In this document: positions 34,656 through 46,575 of the stretch, one piece after another | Layout of the letters: the number at the start of each line of letters is the position of its first letter | Position numbering within the stretch: the stretch's first letter is position 1 | Origin: Galeruca laticollis | Taxonomy: Eukaryota > Arthropoda > Insecta > Coleoptera > Chrysomelidae | Length of the DNA stretch: 64,000 nt | Direction of reading: 5' to 3' | NCBI GenBank assembly: GCA_963921935.1 | Contig: OY998180.1 | Location: forward strand, 39,866,811-39,930,810 | The notes under the pieces: generated by a model | What the model was told of the DNA's origin: nothing | What the model saw: only the letters and a program-made list of their open reading frames with translations | Databases searched by the model: none | Translations under genes and position numbers: made by a program

Positions 34656-36332
34656 ATGGCAACATGGCGAACGACACTGAATCTTCAAACCTACAGAACA
34701 GATGAGATAAAAATCAATAGAGGCATTTTTCAGGGTGACAGCCTGAGCCCAATCTGGTTCTGTTTAGCACTTAACCCTTTAAGCGACGTGTTGAAAAAAA
34801 GTGGAAACTCATACGATCTTGACAAAGGGACAAAAATATCCCATGCATTTTACATGGATGATCTTAAGGTGTATGCCAAAAACCCTCAACAATTGCAAAG
34901 TACGCTAGAGCTTGTTGAGGCGTTCAGCGATGCGATTAAAATGGAAATGAGGCTAGAAAAATGTGCTGTCGTTCATGTGGATAGAGGAAAGGTCACACAG
35001 TCCCAAAATATGACACTGATGGGTAACATAACAACAATCCCATCCCTAGGCCCAGAGGACAGATACAAATACTTAGGCTTTCAGCAAGGATTGAGCCTCG
35101 ACAAGAAAGGTAATCAAGAAAGAGCGACAGCAGAATTTTTCTGTCGAATTAATACCGTTTTGAATTCACAACTGAACTCTAAGAACAAAATACAGGCAAT
35201 CAATGGATGGGCAGTATCCGGGTTGGCGTACTCATTTGGCATAATAGATTGGACACATACAGAAATACAACAAATAGACAGAGAAGTACGTACAACGCTC
35301 ACAAAATTTCGCCTACACCATCCAAAATCTGCGATGGAGCGATTGTATATACCCAGAAAAGAAGGTGGCCGTGGACTGACTAATCTCGAGAGCATGTTAG
35401 TGGATGAAATTTTAAAACTGAGAGGATATTTTAAAAATAAGAACTTACCTCTATTCAGATGCCTAGTTACAGTTGATCGATACTCGGCACTAAACCTCGC
35501 CGATGGGGAACCTGATAGGTAAAATGACTGCATCAATAAAATGAAGGAAACTTGGATCGTAAAAATGTTACATGGCAGATATTACAACTCACTGCACCAG
35601 GAAGATGCAGATTTAAGAGTAAAGAATAGTTACCTCATGACGGGTTACTTGTTTGCGGAAACCAAAGGCGCACTCCATGCAATCCAGGACCAAGTGGTGG
35701 CAACGCGATGCCACCAGAAAAATATCATTAAAATGGACATCCCAAACCCCCGCTGTAGACTCTGTAATAAGGAACAGGAGACGATACAGCACAAAATATC
35801 AGCCTGCACCCAATTAGCCCCCACCGCTTACCTGAGTAGACACAACAATATGGGAAAGGAACTACATCTCGCTGTGACCCAAAGATTAAATCTAAAAACA
35901 GGAAAAACACCAGTGTACAAACATCAACCTTTAAGTTTAGTTGAACATGAGCACTATAGAGTCTATTGGGATACTTTGATAAGAACAGACCGAGAAGTTC
36001 AACACAACAAACCGGATATGATCGTGCTAGATAAAAACAGCAAATCTGCGATCATTATTGATTTTTCGGTACCACTTGGCGAAAATCTGGGGAAAGCTTA
36101 CAATGACAAGATAATGCGATATCGTCCCCTAGCAGATGAGGTAAGAGATTTATGGAATTTAAGAAAGGTAGAGATCAAACCATTCATAATTTCTGCAAAT
36201 GGCTTAGTGCACGTTAAAGTAACTAAACACCTAGAAGAGCTAAGCATATCTCGACATATCTGTGCTTTGATGCAAAAAGCAGTAATTCTCGGAACAATTG
36301 CAATTGTCCGAAGAACACAAACCCCCAATTAA
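34656..36332 (+). pseudogene. Dong copy 1: RT palm to endonuclease
   Basis: INRGIFQGDSLSPIWFC (motif B), AFYMDDLKVYA (active site), RYKYLGFQQG, LAYSFGIIDWTHTEI and KEGGRGLTNL. A TAA at about 35520 interrupts the frame, after which LHGRYYNSL, LFAETKGALHAIQDQVV follow. The endonuclease part has the C-x2-C-x7-H-x4-C knuckle (CRLCNKEQETIQHKISAC) and HNKPDMIVLDKN...IIIDFSVP, the PD...D motif; LRKVEIKPFIIS gives the following conserved strand. Ends at TAA 36332. Confidence 0.85.
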
Positions 36333-36406
36333 GTAGGTTTATACCTTGATGCAACTGCGTCCGGTAGAAACTGCTACCACCAACCACGTAAAAGTGTGAA
36401 AAAAAA

Positions 36407-36423
36407 ATAATAATAATAATAAT
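36407..36423 (+). repeat. (TAA)n tract
   Basis: About 17 bp, shared 3' boundary of Dong copy 1 (plus) and an R1-clade 3' fragment (minus). Confidence 0.85.
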
Positions 36424-36741
36424 TTTTTTAAAGGTAGGTGAAATATTTCATGGACTGACAGCAAGTCGGTGACTGCCCTTCGTGTAGGACTCTTACTGAC
36501 TAAAACATCCTTTCTCTCTTTTTGTTTTGGTTCTGACCCAGAACTTCCTTTTGGTATTATTTCGGAACAGACCCTTTCTAGCATTTTAAGGCCTTCTTCC
36601 TCATTGTGCACCTGTTTATCGCCTAATTTGGTTCATTAATTTTCCCATTCTCGGTTTACCTCCTTTTGTTTGAGACCTTGAGTGATGAACGTGGTGAAGG
36701 TACTCCAGTTCTCCCCCGTTTGAAGCATTTTGGCAACGGCT
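36424..36741 (-). mobile_element. R1-clade 3' fragment (within tandem duplication)
   Basis: The same sequence as the 3' end of R1 copy 2 (37036 onward): GGTAGGTGAAAT, then AGTCGGTGACTGCC, up to GGCAACGGCTG. It is cut there because it belongs to a 604-bp tandem duplication that also includes the Dong 3' end. Confidence 0.85.
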
Positions 36742-37007
36742 GAGGTGAGAGATTTATGAATTCAAGAAAGGTAGAGATCAAACCATTCATAATTTCTGCA
36801 AATGGCTTAGTGCACGTTAAAGTAACGAAAAACCTGAAAGAGCTAAGCATATCTCGACATATCTGTGGTTTGATGCAAAAAGCAGTAATTCTGGGAACAA
36901 CTGCAATTGTCCGAAGAACACTAACCCCCTAATTAAATAGGTTTATACCTTGATGCAACTGCGTCCGGTAGAAACTGCTACCATCAACCACGTACAAGTG
37001 TGAAAAA
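36742..37007 (+). mobile_element. R4/Dong-clade 3' fragment, duplicated part of copy 1
   Basis: Near-identical to 36138-36406 (endonuclease C terminus plus 3' UTR). One base loss near 36757 shifts the frame (TTTATGAATTC versus TTTATGGAATTT). It ends in (TAA)n at 37008. Confidence 0.9.
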
Positions 37008-37035
37008 AAATAATAATAATAATAATAATAATAAT
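37008..37035 (+). repeat. (TAA)n tract
   Basis: About 28 bp, between a Dong 3' end and the R1-clade 3' end. Confidence 0.9.
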
Positions 37036-37267
37036 TTTTTTAAAGGTAGGTGAAATCCTTCATAGACTGACAGCAAGTCGGTGACTGCCCTTCGTGTAGG
37101 ACTCTTACCGACTAAAACATCCTTTCTCTCTTCTTGTTTTGGTTCTGTCCCAGAACTTCCTCTTGGTATTATTTCGGAACAGACCCTTTCTAGCATTTTA
37201 AGGCCTTCTTCCTCATTGTGCACCTGTTTATCGCCTAATTTGGTTCATTAATTTTCCCATTCTCGGC

Positions 37268-37963
37268 TTACCTCCTTTTGTTTGAGACCTTGAGTGATGA
37301 ACTTGGTGAAGGTATCCAGTTCTCCCCCGTTTGAAGTATCTTGGCAACGGCTGTCTCCGGGCTCAGTTCTCCGGTCTTCTTCGTGACTTCTTGTCTGAGG
37401 TACTCCCATTTTGGACATGCAAGAAAGGTGTGCCTTGTGTCCTCATCCTCCGTGTGGCAATAAGTACATGTGGCCTCATTTACCTTCCCTATCTTCTTCA
37501 AGTATGATCGGTAGTAGCCGTGTCCTGTCAGAAATTGTGTCAGGTAATAGCCAACCTCGCCGTGTTTCCTCTCCCTCCATTGTCTAACGTTTCCAATCAA
37601 GGTGGCAGTCCATCTTCCTCAGGTTTCCTGACTCCATCTTACCTGCCAGACCTGTAGAGTTCGACCCCGTTCTTCTCTTTTGATGGTGTGCGATGAATTC
37701 TCCCTCCTGCGAAGGTATATTCGTTGACGCTCGTCTACCAGTATATCGATCGGGATGACTCCTGCAATAACCTGAGCAGCCGCACCCGACTTCGTCCTAT
37801 ACGCACTGCAAATCCTTAGATACCCTCGCCTTTTGTACCGCGTCCATCGTTGCTTTGTATTTTTGGAACCGTAGTGCTTTTGCCCAAACCTCGGCTCCAT
37901 ACAGCATAATGGCATCTGCTGTTTGCATAAGAATTCTCCTTTTGGCCGCGCTTGGGCCCCCAA
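37268..37963 (-). pseudogene. R1-clade thumb and C-terminal CCHC region
   Basis: Two frames: 37619-37963 (YLRICSAYRTKSGAAAQVIA, PIDILVDERQRIYLRR) and 37268-37600 (VRQWRERKHGEVGYYLTQFL, then CTYCHTEDEDTRHTFLACPKW, the C-x2-C-H-C knuckle, then KTGELSPETAVAKILQTGEN). A stop or shift near 37610 separates them. Better preserved than copy 1. Confidence 0.8.
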
Positions 37964-38659
37964 TATTAGCCATAAGTCGGCTCAAGTTTGCCACCACTTT
38001 CGCTGCTTTATCTGCTGCTCCCAGATACCTTGCTGCCTCTGTCGCTACAATGGGCTGGTCTCCAAGGTACATGGTTACGCCTCTGTGTATGTGCTTTGTG
38101 GTAAGGGTTACGATTTCTGTTTCCTGGACAGCCAGACAAAGGGATTTGGTTATCCTCCTCATTACTTGGTTCAGCTTGGGCTGAAGTAACTCTACCGTGC
38201 GTGCAGTGATCACAATGACCACGTCATCTGCAAATCCCACCAAAAGCACCCCGTCTGGCATTTCTATGCGTAGGATTCCGTCGTAGCTGATGTTCCACAA
38301 GTCCGCCCCCAGAACTGAACCATGAGCCGCTCCTGAGGTTATCCGTTTTTTGCGTTTTCCTTCTCGGGTGTCAAATGTAACCCACCGTTTGGACAGATAG
38401 TCCTGCAGGACTCGATAAAGGTACGCCGGTACCTGAAAATCATCTTTAAGGGCATTCAGAATATCCCTCCATCTGGCTGAGTTAAACGCATTCTTGATGT
38501 CGAGAGTAACTGTCATGCAGAGGTCCCGAAACCAGTGATTCCCAGTCTTCACTGCCTTTGCTGATTCCACTACTCCGTTTATCGAATTCACAGTCGATCT
38601 CCCGTGGTGAAGCCATACTGTCTTGGTGACAACCCTCCTGCTTCTGCAACAGCATCCAG
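37797..38659 (-). pseudogene. R1-clade reverse transcriptase (partial)
   Basis: Open frame with GRSTVNSINGVVESAK, MTVTLDIKNAFNSARW, GAAHGSVLGADLWN (motif B, PQ replaced by AH), VLLVGFADDVVIVI (active-site FADD intact), AARYLGA and ADAIMLYGAEVWA. The frame is read through the junction into CR1-like sequence upstream, making a chance chimera up to 38714. It shifts frame near 37800. Confidence 0.85.
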
Positions 38660-39858
38660 TTGAGAATGACAATGTCTTTACTATTTCTAGTATCATAATG
38701 ACGAATATCTGCATGTTTAGTCAGAACATATTGATTTTTATGTGTTTCAATTAACACTTCCAAATTATGCAAGCACGGAAGCGGCAATATTTCAAGTTTT
38801 TTTATTATTGTTTCACAATTAGTGTTTCTTGGTGCATTGTAAATTATTCTAACTACAGCTTTCTGTAGCACAAATACTTTATGCACTGATGTACTGCTAC
38901 CCCATAGCATAATACCATATGTTAAATTGCTATGAAACAGTGAATAATATACAGACTTCAACGAATGAGTTGGTATACATGATTTTAATTGACGAATTAG
39001 AAAACATTTGCTTGCTAATTTTGAACAAAGGTAGTTAACATGTAGTTTCCATCTTAATTTTGTATCCAAATGAATGCCCAGTAATTTAACTGGCTCTGAT
39101 TTTATAGCCCATTTATCTAAACTGAAAAGAATGTGTCTCGTCTTAGTGTCGTTGACTTTCAACTTATTTGCCAGGCACCACTGATTCAACAAAATATTAT
39201 CACCTGCTTGTGTGTCATTAGATAAAGTTGTAGTATTATCAGCGAATAAAATGCAAAATGGGTCAATAGCCTCTGGCAAATCGTTAACATATATTATAAA
39301 AAGGATTGGAACCAAAATCGAGCCCTGAGGAATGCCGCTGTCTATATTACGTAAATAAGAATGGTTGTTTCCACATACTACATACCGTTTCCTATTACTT
39401 AAGTAAGATGTCAATTTGTGTGCATTTCCCCTAATACCATATAATTCCAGTTTAATTAGAAGTAAATCCGCTGGAACGCAATCAAAAACCTTTGTTAAGT
39501 CCCATGACGTGGCTACAGAGTTGACGCCTTCCTCTAGTTTATGTACAACTTCCTCTAAGAGTCGAAGAAGAGTACGTATGCATGATTTATTTTTGCGATA
39601 GCCGATTTAAAATTCCGTTAGAAGTGACTTATCTTCTGATTAATTGATTAATTTTTCTTTGACTATCAATTCAAATATTTTTTCAATCGTCGGTAAAATT
39701 GCTATGGGTCGAAAATTTTCTGGAGAGTCTATATCACCGTGCTTATATAACGGTATAGTTTTTGTTGTTTTAAAGGAGTTATGCCAATATCCTTCCTCAA
39801 AGTATTTATTAAATAAAATGGTCAGTGGATATGTCAATGAGTGTATACAACGTTTCAA
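38660..39858 (-). pseudogene. CR1-like A1 reverse transcriptase (active site altered)
   Basis: 39640-39858 has PLYKHGDIDSPENFRPIAIL and PTIEKIFELIVKEKLIN; 39414 downward has YLSNRKRYVVCGNN, SGIPQGSILVPILFIIYVND, FCILFADNTTTLSND, SEPVKLLGIHLDTKLRW and LTYGIMLWGSSTSVHKV. The second catalytic Asp of FADD is Asn. The frame continues past 38660 into R1-clade sequence. Confidence 0.8.
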
Positions 39859-40205
39859 TATTTTGCTATTTATATTGTAAAAATCTGAACATGACGAACT
39901 ATATTTGATTTCAATATTGCCTCATGGACGTCATTTTGCAAGATTGCACTCAAAAAGAATGGAAATGCAGGTTTATTTAATTTATTTGGAAAGAAACTCG
40001 ACTCGTATTGAGAATCATCAAGAGATTTTAATACTATTTCCGATACCGATATAAAAAATTCACTAAATTTTTGTGGTGATATATCGGACTGTTTGGTTTT
40101 ATTAATTTTAGTTTTTTTCCGAATTTACGATTGTCCAACATGTTTTATTTTTACTATCCGAATCTTTTATTACTTTTGAGTAGGCTAGCTTCTTTTATAA
40201 TTCAC

Positions 40206-40990
40206 TCAATCACCTTTCCAATGAGTATTCATAAATTTATTTTTTGCTGTTACACTCTTTCTCATACTACGCAATGTGTTATTGAACGATTTGATATTCG
40301 ATTTATTTGATTTAACAGTTTTTTCACAAAAACAAGAATCAGAGATATGTTTCAGCGTATTCAATATGTTTTCTGTCAAAGTATCGGCACCCATACTGTG
40401 TGCATCCAAATAATTCCAAGAAACTTCAGAAAGGTTATAGAAAAATCTGTTATTGTTATGTCGTTAATAACATGTTTAGTAATGGGGACATTTTCATCCA
40501 ATAGGTAATTAAAATATATATATTGGCCGTTATGATCAGACACTAGAGGATCTGCTACTCCTACTTTCGTGAGACTCTATATTTGTAACTATATTATGTA
40601 GACAGGATTGACTATTCAATACTATTCTAGTGGGTTCTTCAATCGTATGGCGTAATCCGAATCTTGCGAAGATAGTTTTGAGATATTTGGATTTATCGTC
40701 GTTGAAATGTCTAAACGGAAGTTCCCTACCAAAACAATGCTTTTATATTTTCTACGAATAAATATAAGAAGTTTAATAATTTGAACTTTAAAAATGGTAA
40801 AATTGTCTCTACTTGACGATATATGAAGAGAAATTATTATAGTGATGTTCAATTATACTTCACAAAACTCGGCATCGTAGATACCAGAAAACTGCTTCAG
40901 ATCAACTGCCATGCATATTAGATGTGATTTTGAAAAAATATTTCCACTCCCCATATTGCTAGAACGAGTAAAATCAGAAATGAAGTTATA
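40206..40990 (-). pseudogene. CR1-like APE endonuclease and pre-RT linker (decayed)
   Basis: Recognisable only by comparison with 56486-57563: 40622-40852 (IISLHISSSRDNFTIFKVQI, SIVLVGNFRLDIS, where GDFNLD of the better copy reads GNFRLD) and 40206-40409 (NTLKHISDSCFCEKTVK). Metal-binding residues are lost, so no nuclease. Confidence 0.65.
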
Positions 40991-41145
40991 ATCATTTAAT
41001 TTGATTAATTCCAAGTTATTCTAATCTAACCAATGTTCTGAAAAACAAACGATATCAAATGGATGTTCGGTTAAGAAAACTGAAAGTTCATGTAACTTAT
41101 TTCCTATTCACGTTAATATGGAAAACCGGCAGATGCTGTTTATAT

Positions 41146-41415
41146 TTACTGATAATTCGTCTGCTTGACGGAATTGAACATGACTATTCTTAGCTGAAAA
41201 AACTGATTGATGATTATTCCTGTAGGCCATATTTCCGGTATTAAAATTTTTTCTAGTTCAAGAACAGGCACTGCTATTTTGAATGAAGCGTATTTAAGTG
41301 GTTGGCGAGAGTTCAACTCTGGAACACTAATATCGGGAACAAACTCTTCTAAATACTTAAGTGAATCCTCTTCTGATGTGTGTGGATCCCAATTTGTAGA
41401 ATGAAGGTGTTTCAT
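41146..41415 (-). pseudogene. CR1-like ORF1 C-terminal part
   Basis: MKHLHSTNWDPHTSEEDSLK, FVPDISVPELNSRQ and YASFKIAVPVLELEKI. The same domain appears at 23099-23665 and, in part, 57872-58246. Function is likely RNA binding as in other ORF1 proteins, but this is inference. Confidence 0.6.
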
Positions 41416-41666
41416 TCTCTGCCTGTTTGCCGATCTTAAATGAAATGATTGGTCATCTTTGTTGGCCGTAATTAAAACTTTGGGTGCTGCTCATTATCTG
41501 GTATTACTTTTATGTGGCATGGTATCGTTCACCAAACTGATAAGAGAATGATAAAAGCTGGAAGACTGAGCATTCGTAATAGCACTGGAAACCCCAGATG
41601 ATGTCAAAACACTTGGAACTTCGAAATTAACCAATGGTCTCATTTTACTAAAAGGCCATTTCAAAT

Positions 41667-41927
41667 TTAAATGTTCATGTTCCTCTTGTGCTTTAGTTGA
41701 AGTTCTGATGTGACGCTGCTACTACAAATGGGTATTGGTGATTTTTCTATGGTAATTCCAGTGTCCAGACAACAGTTGCAAGAAGAATCGTCTATAATTT
41801 TTGCATTTTTAACATATTTCAAGCAACTCTTATGGGAAACAAATCCACACATCACACATTTTAATCCTGATGTCACATCTTTTTTGCATCTTTTACACTT
41901 ATTTATTGAGTCCATATTCCGTTGCAA
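41667..41927 (-). pseudogene. CR1-like ORF1 N-terminal PHD-like zinc finger
   Basis: Frame reads NKCKRCKKDVTSGLKCVMCG, FVSHKSCLKYVKNAK and SSCNCCLDTG: a C-x2-C...C-x2-C...H-x2-C...C-x-C-C series of PHD type. PHD fingers in ORF1 are known for CR1-group elements (described by Kapitonov and Jurka). It marks the start of ORF1 near 41927 and shows that A1 keeps the 5' end. A frameshift soon after separates it from the ORF1 C-terminal part (41146-41415). Confidence 0.75.
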
Positions 41928-42246
41928 ATGCCGAACAAATCGAGTGATATCGAATAAAAGAGAGAAGTTTCGTTTGAAACCTGACCACTAATGGAATAGT
42001 TGCCGTGACAAATTGTTTTGATGGAAATAACCAGATTTAAACAAAACTAAATACTTTATATAGGTACCTATTGCATAAAAATAGTACTTGCCCACACGTT
42101 TATCGACCAAATAGGAACTTATAAACACTATGCTACACTTTTCACTATTTAACGAAACATATTTCTAATAAAATTTCGAAATTGGATCAAGAGCACAATA
42201 TTCAACCTCTGGGTGGGTGAACACTTCCACCAATAATGTATATAAA

Positions 42247-42254
42247 ATAATAAC

Positions 42255-42310
<56 letters not shown>
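42247..42310 (+). repeat. (TAA)n tract
   Basis: About 64 bp between the 5' end of CR1-like A1 and the truncated 5' end of Dong copy 2. Confidence 0.95.
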
Positions 42311-42312
<2 letters not shown>

Positions 42313-44358
42313 CTCAGACACCAAAAACCCCTCGAACTATCGACCTATCACCTGTCTCCCAACTCTATACAAAATCATCACAGCTACAATTTGTAAGAAA
42401 ATAAAACAACACTTAACACTCAACGTTCTCATGGAAGAACAAAAAGGATGTAGGAAAAACAGCCAAGGCTGCAAGGAACAACTAGTTATAGATATTATCA
42501 TCATGGGACAAACTGGAAAAGAACATAGAAATCTCCACGTCGGGTACATAGGTTATGAAAAAGCTTTTGATTCCGTACCCCATAGCTGGCTAATTAAAGT
42601 CCTTGAAATCTATAAAATTAATAAGAAAATCAGAGAACTCGTTACGCAAATCATGAACACCTGGAAAACTAAAATACAATCAAATACCGGATCCGAATAC
42701 ATCCAAACAGACAAACTCCATATTAGACGTGGTATTTTCCATGGAGATTCACTCAGCGCTCTTTGGTTCTGTCTCTGTCTTAACCCACTTTTGGCTTTAA
42801 TCTCAAGCACAAAAAAGAAACCCAACATCAAATAAACCACTTGTTATATATGGACGACATCAAACTCTTCGCAGCCACAGAAACACGGTTGAAGTGCCTT
42901 CTTAAAATCACAGAAGCATTAACCTCAGGGATCTGTATGGATTTTGGAATAAGTAATTTCAAGGTACTCCAAATAAATAGAGGTCAGTGGAAGCAACATC
43001 ATGAGGTTAAAATCGTAAATGATAAAACACTAGACAGCATGCTTAGAAAGGAAACGTACAAGTACCTAGGATTCCATCAAAGCACCAAAATCGATCACAC
43101 GAACATTAAAACAGAGCTCATAAATGAATTCAAAACTAGACTTACCAAACTGATAAAAAATAAGTTAAACTCCAGGAACCTTACTAAGGCCATAAACACG
43201 TATGCAATATCTACCCTCACCTATTCATTCGGTATCATCAAGTGGTCCCAAACAGACCTAGAAAACATTAACATACTCATGCGCTCCGAACTAGCTAAAC
43301 ACAGAAAACTACACCCAAACTCATACAAAGAAATACTAACAATCAAAAGAAATGAAGGAGGAAGGGGAATTATAGACATAACATCACTACACACAAGGCA
43401 AATACGAAAACTCCGAGAATTCTTTCATACTAAACAAACCAGTCTACATACAGCGATAAGTAAGGCAGATAAAAATTATATAGCCCTCAACCTATCCCAA
43501 TCAACACATGCAATGATGCGCAACTACAACAAGAAGAAATAAATACTTGGTCAGAAAAAATACCACATGGACAGCACAGATACCGCATGAAACAAAATTT
43601 TATTGATAAAAATCATCATACACCTGGTTAGAAGATGTTCAGCTCTTTCCCGAAATAGAAGGATTCCTACTTGCTATCTAAGACCAAGTCATTGCAACTA
43701 GGAATTATAAAAAACATATAATCAAGGACTCAGCTACTGTAGATGACCTATCAGAAAATGCCACCTCTAGAAAGAAACAATCGAGCATATTACAAGTGGA
43801 TGTAAAATCCTAGCTGGCTCAGAATACACAGCAAGACACAATGCAGTGGCAAAAGTAGTTTATCAAGCACTAGCCGCTAAACTCCTAGAAAACACAGAGC
43901 TATACTACAAGTACACACCAGATTCTATACTTGAAAACCAAGAATTTAAACTGTACTGGGATATTAATATTCGAACAGATAAAACAATACCCGCCAATAG
44001 ACCAGATATCACTTTTCAGTTGAAGAAGAAAAAAAATCACATACCTAATTGACATAGCTATTACCAGTGATACAAATATCCAAACGAAATTTGATGAGAA
44101 ACTCGCCAAATACATAGATCTGGCAATAGAAATGGAAGGGCTTTGGGAGCAGGAAAGGGTAACTATTATCCCTATTATTATGTCAGTGACTGGCCTTACA
44201 CCAAGAACATTCAAATCACACCCGAAACAGCTAGGACTCAAAACAAACATACAAAGAAACTTTCAGAAGGCAGTCATGTTAAAAACATGCCATATAGTCA
44301 GATCATTCCTCAATGCACAATATTAACTATAGATTTTGCACTAACTTGGCGTAGCCCG
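42311..44358 (+). mobile_element. R4/Dong-clade retrotransposon, copy 2
   Basis: 5'-truncated just before the YRPITCLPT motif. Frames in order: 42431-42835 (EQKGCRKNSQGCKEQLVID, YEKAFDSVPHSWLIKVL, RRGIFHGDSLSALWFC), 42841-43542 (LLYMDDIKLFA, TYKYLGFHQ, LTYSFGIIKWSQTDL, NEGGRGIIDI), then a badly shifted knuckle region, and 43846-44326 ending in QKAVMLKTCHIVRSFLNAQ. At least five frame disruptions. The 3' UTR is short and joins another Dong fragment directly, without (TAA)n. Confidence 0.8.
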
Positions 44359-44400
44359 TCAGTTAGTAAGTACTTACCTCTTGCTAATGAAATAAAAGAC
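44359..44400 (+). mobile_element. R4/Dong-clade fragment 2b, left piece
   Basis: Encodes SKYLPLANEIKD, the segment just before the MW-Q motif of the endonuclease. Its continuation (MWNQEKVLVVP...) lies at 46576, so a 2.17-kb sequence was inserted here. Confidence 0.65.
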
Positions 44401-46575
44401 AATGTTATGGTCTGAATTTAGAATAAAATTCTTACTTACATTATTTCTTAAATACATTCATTAACTTAAGAATAATTGAACGAATTTTAAATTGGTATTT
44501 TAATAAATCCCAGTGGATAATAAAAATAATATTGCACATTCATTTCCTATAGGTATTTATAGTTCGTCTTAACTTTTTTTTCTTAATATGCATTCTTTTA
44601 TTGACTGTTGTGGACTATTTAATATTTTGGGACACTCGGTATAGTTAATAAATCTAAAAATGCTTCGGTGATCGGTAAAACTCGTATCCCTTCTACACGG
44701 CTGGTATTAATCTCCGACTCGCCGAAATTACTTCGCTACAAGAACGGTTTTGCTTCTCACAACATGTATAATTATTTATTGAAGTGACAATGAGGAAGGA
44801 GAGGAAATTTGGACGTACTTCGTTTGTTCCTTCATTGTGCTAGAGAAATACATGTTTACCAACTGGAATAATTTGAAGCCTAGATTATAATAGTTTTTAT
44901 TAACGGACTTTTGGATATTTCGAATTTTAAAAACCTTTGATATGGTTTGTATCACTGGTTTTCAAGCCATATTTTCTTTGGTAACGACGAGAAGGAAGGT
45001 GGGTATTGTATGGTTTGAGGAACGAAAAGGGTTCGGTGTTTTGTGCGAGTTATTTTCTTGGTTTCATTCTCATTTACCCTAATTGGGGGATAGAATTTGC
45101 ACAAATTGTTTGGAAATCCGACTATTTTGAGGAAGCAATTAGTTTGGAAGTCGATTTTCCGCCGTTAAGGGATATAATTTTGCACTGGAACCACGATTCA
45201 CTAAGATCGAGTCAACTTTCTTTCAACACCTGCAAGAATTCGCCATTTTGTAAGCCTATTGGTGGAGGCTTTTGATTGATTAATTTCACGTGGCTGGATA
45301 TTGGAATTTTGAGAACCCTCATTCATAAATTGAGGTGTTATTTTTAGTTTTCACACGACTGCACTCTTAAACGGGCTGGATTAAACCTTTCCGCGGGCCG
45401 CACTTGGCCCGCGGGTCGTAGTTTCCCTATCACTGTGCTATATACTAGCAAGAATTATTCCCGGCCGAGACGATCCCTTGTGGACGTTTGTTTGGAACCC
45501 AAAACGTGCCATCCAGCTAAGTATAACAGAGAATTTCGTTTTGCTGAATCACCTCTCAATAAAGACTTATATTATCGTTTTATGATTCTCATTATCACTC
45601 GTGATTATTAAGTGATTTTATATTAGTTATATCTACTAATATTAATTTATATATTAGTACAATTGAACATTTGCGGCTTGATTTGGACTGGAATCCCACA
45701 TCAAAGCATTGATAAGTGTGATATTTACAATGTTTTAGATGATTATTCGGCTTGTGATACTTATAGATACAGGGTACATACATGTAAAGCTCGTATGATC
45801 ATACCACGCTATAATTCCTACTAAATCGATTACTCTTTAGTTTTATACCTACAATATTTTTGTATTGGTAATTGATATTTGACTTATTTTCTTTTGTGTT
45901 TACTTTTAACGGGAGCTTCGTATTGCCGATTCCTTAATTCGCAATAAACGATTGGCCTGTACTAGTTGGACTATTTATTTATTTACTTATACGTTAGTTG
46001 TGTACATATATTTTTCCTCGTTTTGGCTACTTCTATACCGTTTTTTCACGATCGCCTTCAGCATTATAGTTCCTATAATTCGGTGGCGCCTATTCACGGA
46101 TTTGACTTAAATATATGACCAAGGAAACAATAATATAAAGAACCCCATATTATTCCCTGCGGTATGGTTCTCAATTATTTTTCTCCAGATATAGTTCAAT
46201 CACTATAATTCTTTTATTTAGCACGGGTAATCATCGGCGATAACGCCTTATATAAGCAGCGATTATTCATTTATTTTTGTACTCCAGTATTTCTCAAAAG
46301 AATTTAGTTTGATATTTTTTGTGGGATTATGAATAACGAGTAGACCTACGATATTATTGGGATAGTTTTTTTCTCTATACTGTGCAAATTACTACTTGTT
46401 GTAGTCTTTGATAATTTTGTCACGTTATATTTCCTCTCAAGAACACTAGTAACAATCGCCTTTGGGGTAAAGGTTATTTACATAATGGTTAATATATCCA
46501 CTGGTAACCTTAGCTAACCTTAATAATTCTTTAGTTAAAATTAGGGCAACCCTAATGATAGCTTAAGACTATAAT
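44401..46575. mobile_element. 2.17-kb non-coding insertion inside Dong fragment 2b
   Basis: Removing it joins the endonuclease frame exactly, with GAC on both sides (44398-44400 and 46576-46578) as a possible 3-bp duplication. The ends are weak inverted repeats (TTATGGTCTGAATTTA versus TTATAGTCTTAAGCTA, 12 of 16). No transposase frame is visible. It contains a hAT-type end at 45386-45435, so it may itself be composite. Confidence 0.5.
45386..45435 (-). repeat. hAT-type terminal sequence with GC-rich hairpin
   Basis: Minus strand starts CAGTGATAGGGAAACTACGA and continues into a perfect 9-bp inverted repeat (CCGCGGGCC at 45391-45399 and GGCCCGCGG at 45406-45414). CAGNG starts followed by CTACGRCCCGCGGGCC are typical for the ends of one widespread group of hAT elements. 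No partner end was found nearby, so it is a solitary end. Confidence 0.6.

Larger units (their letters stand above)
37036..38659 (-). mobile_element. R1-clade non-LTR retrotransposon, copy 2
   Basis: Minus-strand copy from RT motif A to the 3' end; its 5' end at 38659 joins a CR1-like element in mid-sequence (CATCCAG/TTGAGAATG). Same 3' end as copy 1, against (TAA)n. Confidence 0.85.
38660..42246 (-). mobile_element. CR1-like element A1, nearly full-length but lacking its 3' end
   Basis: Order on the minus strand: 5' UTR (about 41930-42246, next to (TAA)n), ORF1 with a PHD-like finger, APE endonuclease (decayed), RT. The 3' end is lost at the R1 junction at 38659. Related over its length to the copy at 54691-58310, which lacks the 5' part but keeps the 3' end. 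Many frameshifts. Confidence 0.8.

Noticed and set aside
38482..38714. Apparent fusion protein of CR1-like and R1-clade RT
   Set aside because: The frame merely runs through the junction at 38659; there is no evidence that it is expressed or selected.
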